Shown: positions 60,989-64,000 of the stretch, piece by piece
How the letters are laid out: each line of letters starts with the position of its first letter
How positions within the stretch are numbered: position 1 is the first letter of the stretch
From: Streptomyces vinaceus
GTDB taxonomy: Bacteria > Actinomycetota > Actinomycetes > Streptomycetales > Streptomycetaceae
NCBI RefSeq assembly: GCF_008704935.1
Contig: NZ_CP023692.1
Location: forward strand, 620,001-684,000
Direction: 5' to 3'
Length of the DNA stretch: 64,000 nucleotides
The notes under the pieces: generated by a model
What the model saw: only the letters and a program-made list of their open reading frames with translations
The model's database searches: none
Told to the model about the DNA's origin: nothing
Translations under genes and position numbers: made by a program

Positions 60989-61321
60989 ATGCTCCGCCGC
61001 AACCTCGGCCTCTACGGACTGGGCGGCATCGACGTCATCAAGCGCGTCCGCGGCTGGAGCCGGGTCCCGGTCCACGGGGGCGAACGCACGGTGCGGCTGA
61101 CCCCGACGGAATGGCACCTGCTGGAGATCCTCATCGCCCACCCGGGCCGGCTGATCACCCAGAGCAGGCTCCTGCTGGAAGTCTGGGTCCCGAGCTACGG
61201 GGAGAACACCAACTACCTGCGCGTATACATGGCCCAGCTCCGGCGCAAGCTGGAGGCGGACCCCTCGCACCCCCGGTACCTGATCACCGAACCGGGCAGG
61301 GGCTACCGCTTCGAACCGTGA
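60989..61321 (+). pseudogene. kdpE: kdpB'-'kdpE chimera: winged-helix domain without receiver
   Basis: 110 codons. The first 15 (MLRRNLGLYGLGGI) match the C-terminal end of KdpB, and in-frame codons before the ATG (from about 60947, GVKGVQHKPTSADK) continue that likeness. From about residue 20 the sequence is the OmpR/PhoB-type DNA-binding domain of KdpE: VRLTPTEWHLLEILIAHPGR, NTNYLRVYMAQLRRKLEAD and YLITEPGRGYRFEP. The receiver domain with its phospho-acceptor is missing. A deletion evidently joined the end of kdpB to the middle of kdpE. The DNA-binding domain is intact, so a receiverless regulator is possible, but the ATG has no ribosome site. kdpD follows 47 bp later. Confidence 0.75.
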
Positions 61322-61368
61322 CCACCGACCCGCCCACCCGATCGTCACCAGAGAAGAAGAGTCTGCAC

Positions 61369-63915
61369 ATGGGACGCGGCAAGCTCCGCATCTACCTCGG
61401 CGCGGCACCGGGCGTCGGCAAGACGTACGCGATGCTCTCCGAGGCACACCGCCGCGTCGAGCGGGGCACCGACTGCGTCGTGGGCTTCGTCGAGCACCAC
61501 AGCCGCCCGCGGACGGAGGTCATGCTGCACGGCCTCGAACTCATCGAGCGGCGCGAGATCGAGTACCGCGGCTCCACGTTCACCGAGATGGACGTCGACG
61601 CCGTCCTCGCCCGCCGCCCCGCCGTGGCCCTCGTGGACGAGCTCGCGCACACGAACGTGCCGGGCTCGCGCAACGCCAAGCGCTGGCAAGACGTGGAAGA
61701 GCTGCTCCAGGCCGGCATCGACGTCGTCTCGACCGTCAACATCCAGCATCTCGAATCACTGGGTGACGTGGTCGAGACGATCACCGGCGTCCGCCAGCGG
61801 GAGACGGTTCCGGACGAGGTCGCGCGCCGCGCCGACCAGATCGAGCTCGTCGACATGTCGCCGCAGGCGCTGCGCCGACGGATGGCGCACGGCAACGTCT
61901 ACAAGCCCGACAAGGTGGACGCCGCCCTCTCCAACTACTTCCGCCCCGGGAACCTGACCGCGCTGCGCGAGCTGGCGCTGCTGTGGGTCGCCGACCGGGT
62001 CGACGAGTACCTCCAGGAGTACCGGGGCGAACACGACATCCGCTCCACCTGGCAGGCACGTGAGCGCATCGTCGTGGGTCTGACCGGCGGACCGGAGGGA
62101 CGTACGCTCATCCGGCGCGCGGCCCGGCTCGCCGAGAAGGGCGCGGGCGGCGAGGTCCTGGCCGTCTACATCGCCGCCAGCGACGGGCTCACCTCCGCCT
62201 CCCCCAAGGAACTGGCCGTCCAGCGCACCCTGGTCGAGGACCTCGGCGGCACCTTCCACCACGTCATAGGCGACAGCGTCCCCGACGCGCTGCTGGAGTT
62301 CGCCCGCGGGTGCAACGCCACCCAGATCGTGCTGGGCGTCAGCCGACGGCGCTCCTGGCAGTCCGTGTTCCGCCCGGGTGTCAGCGCCACCGTCGCCCGC
62401 GAATCGGGCCCGGACCTCGACGTCCACATCGTCACCCACGACGAGGCCGCCAAGGGTCGCAGCGGCCTGCCCGTCGCACGCGGCGCGCGGCTGGGCCGCT
62501 CCCGCATCATCTGGGGCTGGCTCACCGGCATCGCCGGCCCCGCACTGCTCACCGTGCTGCTCAGCCGGCTCGTCCCCGAGCTCGGTCTCGCCAACGACAT
62601 GCTGCTCTTCCTCACGTTCACGGTGGCGGCGGCCCTGCTCGGCGGGCTGCTGCCCGCGCTCGCCTCGGCGGCGTTCGGGTCGCTGCTGCTGAACTACTAC
62701 TTCACACCGCCGCTGCACGAGTTCACGATCTCCGACCCGAAGAACATCGTCGCCATCGCGATCTTCGTCGGTGTCGCGGTGTCGGTGGCCTCCGTGGTCG
62801 ACCTGGCGGCGCGGCGCACGCACCAGGCCGCCCGTCTGCGCGCCGAATCCGAGATCCTCTCCTTCCTCGCCGGCAGCGTCCTGCGCGGTGAGAACTCCCT
62901 CGACGCGCTGCTGGAGCGGCTTCGCGAGACCTTCGCCATGCAGTCGGTGGTCCTCCTGGAACGCAGCAGCGAGGTGGACCCCTGGACGACGGCGGCGTCC
63001 GTCGGCGCCAGTCCCGTCAGCCGGCCCGAGGACGCGGATGTCGACCTCCCCATGGGCGACACCATGGCCCTCGCCCTCACGGGCCGGGTCCTTCCCGCCG
63101 AGGACCGCCGCGTCCTGGGCGCCTTCGCCGCCCAGGCCGCCGTCGTACTCGACCGCCAGCGCCTCGTCGACGAGGCCGAGAGGTCCCGCGAACTCGCCGA
63201 GGCCAACCGCATCCGCACCGCGCTCCTGGCCGCCGTCAGCCACGACCTGCGCACCCCGCTCGCCGGGATCAAGGCCTCCGTCACCTCCCTGCGCTCCGAC
63301 GACGTCGAATGGTCCGAGGACGACAAGGCCGAACTCCTCGAAGGCATCGAGGACGGCGCCGACCGCCTCGCCGCCCTGATCGGCAACCTCCTCGACATGT
63401 CCCGCCTCAACACCGGCACCGTCGTCCCGCTGATCCGCGAAACGGATCTCGACGAGGTCGTCCCCATGGCCCTGGGCGGCGTGCCCGAGCACAGCGTCGC
63501 GCTCGACATCCCCGAGACCCTGCCGATGGTCGCCGTCGACCGGGGCCTCCTGGAGCGGGCCGTCGCCAACATCGTCGAGAACGCCGTCAAGTACAGCCCC
63601 GACGGCCAGCCCGTCCACGTCTCCGCCAGCGCGCTCGCCAGCCGCGTCGAGCTGCGCGTCGTCGACCGGGGCCCCGGCGTCCCGGACGAGGCCAAGAACC
63701 GCATCTTCGAACCCTTCCAGCGCCACGGCGACGCCCCGCGCGGCGCCGGCGTCGGCCTCGGCCTGGCCGTGGCCCGCGGCTTCACCGAGGCCATCGGAGG
63801 CACCCTCACCGCCGAGGACACCCCGGGCGGCGGCCTCACCATGGTCATCACGCTCCCCATAGCAGGAGACGCCGCTCCGGTAGCGCCGGAGCTCCCGACG
63901 TCTGCGGTCACCTGA
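61369..63915 (+). CDS. kdpD: Osmosensitive potassium-channel sensor histidine kinase KdpD
   Basis: 848 residues, full length. The N-terminal KdpD domain has Walker A YLGAAPGVGKTYAMLSEA and Walker B-like VALVDELAHTNVPGSRNAKR. A universal-stress-like domain follows (RIVVGLTGGPEGRTLIRRAA, about 225-340). The four-helix DUF4118 module spans about 385-480, then a GAF region. The kinase core has HisKA LLAAVSHDLRTPLAGIKAS (about His625), N-box ANIVENAVKYSPDG, G1 VDRGPGVPDEAKN and G2 GVGLGLAVARGF. It senses low potassium or turgor and normally phosphorylates KdpE, whose receiver is missing here. The start is ATG 61369, 47 bp after the chimera; GAGAAGAAGAG precedes it. Confidence 0.95.
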   Translation: MGRGKLRIYLGAAPGVGKTYAMLSEAHRRVERGTDCVVGFVEHHSRPRTEVMLHGLELIERREIEYRGSTFTEMDVDAVLARRPAVALVDELAHTNVPGSRNAKRWQDVEELLQAGIDVVSTVNIQHLESLGDVVETITGVRQRETVPDEVARRADQIELVDMSPQALRRRMAHGNVYKPDKVDAALSNYFRPGNLTALRELALLWVADRVDEYLQEYRGEHDIRSTWQARERIVVGLTGGPEGRTLIRRAARLAEKGAGGEVLAVYIAASDGLTSASPKELAVQRTLVEDLGGTFHHVIGDSVPDALLEFARGCNATQIVLGVSRRRSWQSVFRPGVSATVARESGPDLDVHIVTHDEAAKGRSGLPVARGARLGRSRIIWGWLTGIAGPALLTVLLSRLVPELGLANDMLLFLTFTVAAALLGGLLPALASAAFGSLLLNYYFTPPLHEFTISDPKNIVAIAIFVGVAVSVASVVDLAARRTHQAARLRAESEILSFLAGSVLRGENSLDALLERLRETFAMQSVVLLERSSEVDPWTTAASVGASPVSRPEDADVDLPMGDTMALALTGRVLPAEDRRVLGAFAAQAAVVLDRQRLVDEAERSRELAEANRIRTALLAAVSHDLRTPLAGIKASVTSLRSDDVEWSEDDKAELLEGIEDGADRLAALIGNLLDMSRLNTGTVVPLIRETDLDEVVPMALGGVPEHSVALDIPETLPMVAVDRGLLERAVANIVENAVKYSPDGQPVHVSASALASRVELRVVDRGPGVPDEAKNRIFEPFQRHGDAPRGAGVGLGLAVARGFTEAIGGTLTAEDTPGGGLTMVITLPIAGDAAPVAPELPTSAVT

Positions 63916-64000
63916 CGACGGGGCGACCGGCAGACCGACTCAAGCCGATGATCGCGGCCAGTGGCACCAGGGCCCGAGCAGAGGCTGACGACGGGAACAC

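Noticed and set aside
60876..61100. 74-codon Ser-rich ORF overlapping the KdpE-like gene
   Set aside because: It overlaps the kdpB'-'kdpE frame, which has family similarity; its translation is Ser/Ala/Arg-rich and lacks any domain.

Overview
The window is high-GC actinobacterial DNA and almost certainly comes from a Streptomyces or close relative. The signs are very GC-rich codon third positions, frequent GTG starts, ATGA/GTGA stop-start overlaps, a complete conservon (cvn) operon with its cytochrome P450, a bacterial terpene cyclase, and several secreted and regulatory genes of types common in Streptomyces. No rRNA, tRNA, CRISPR array, transposase or phage gene was recognised. About 50 genes were called on both strands.

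Left part (1-11.4 kb). The window opens with two pieces of one MFS exporter lying in opposite orientations around a short hairpin, followed by a GNAT acetyltransferase. A tight plus-strand cluster follows: a fold-III PLP decarboxylase-like enzyme, a cysteine-synthase/rhodanese fusion, a class V aminotransferase (cysteine desulfurase-like) and a methyltransferase. It looks like a sulfur/amino-acid pathway. Next is a stop-start-coupled signalling trio: a receiver domain fused to a thioredoxin-reductase-like flavoprotein, a cyclic-nucleotide-domain histidine kinase, and a small UBP-type zinc-finger protein. A degenerate, truncated aryl-AMP-ligase-like gene ends this part.

Centre-left (11.4-29.5 kb). 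On the minus strand are a secreted S33 peptidase, a carotenoid oxygenase with an MFS exporter, a STAND-type ATPase regulator, a P450 and a fusion of a phosphothreonine-binding FHA domain with an FAD monooxygenase. The fusion gene is divergent from a transmembrane Ser/Thr kinase, which suggests a kinase-controlled flavoenzyme/P450 pathway. Then come an esterase, a three-subunit molybdenum hydroxylase (large subunit frameshifted) and a serine hydrolase of the beta-lactamase family.

Centre (29.9-43.1 kb). A terpene cyclase converges on a conservon: sensor kinase, roadblock, DUF742, GTPase, and a P450 whose K-helix reads EQVLW instead of ExxR. Beyond it are another P450, a secreted protein, a four-EF-hand protein, a second receiver/TrxR-like flavoprotein, a zinc alcohol dehydrogenase and an MFS exporter preceded by a small upstream ORF. 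Strong hairpin terminators separate several of these units.

Right part (43.4-64 kb). This holds a PPK2 kinase coupled to a SulP transporter, a diacylglycerol-kinase-like protein, two adjacent YbjQ-type genes, an ABC-F protein with an eight-residue leader peptide and attenuator-like pairing, and a SnoaL/NmrA operon behind two TetR-type operators. It ends in a rearranged potassium-uptake region: an orphan, frameshifted kdpB lies between two APC-family permeases. On the other strand a kdpF remnant, a DUF4118 gene, a kdpB'-'kdpE chimera and an intact kdpD follow one another. kdpA and kdpC are absent from the window. The two clear frameshifts, in the molybdenum hydroxylase and in kdpB, have the same form (one G/C missing from a four-base run), so sequencing error is a serious alternative to decay.
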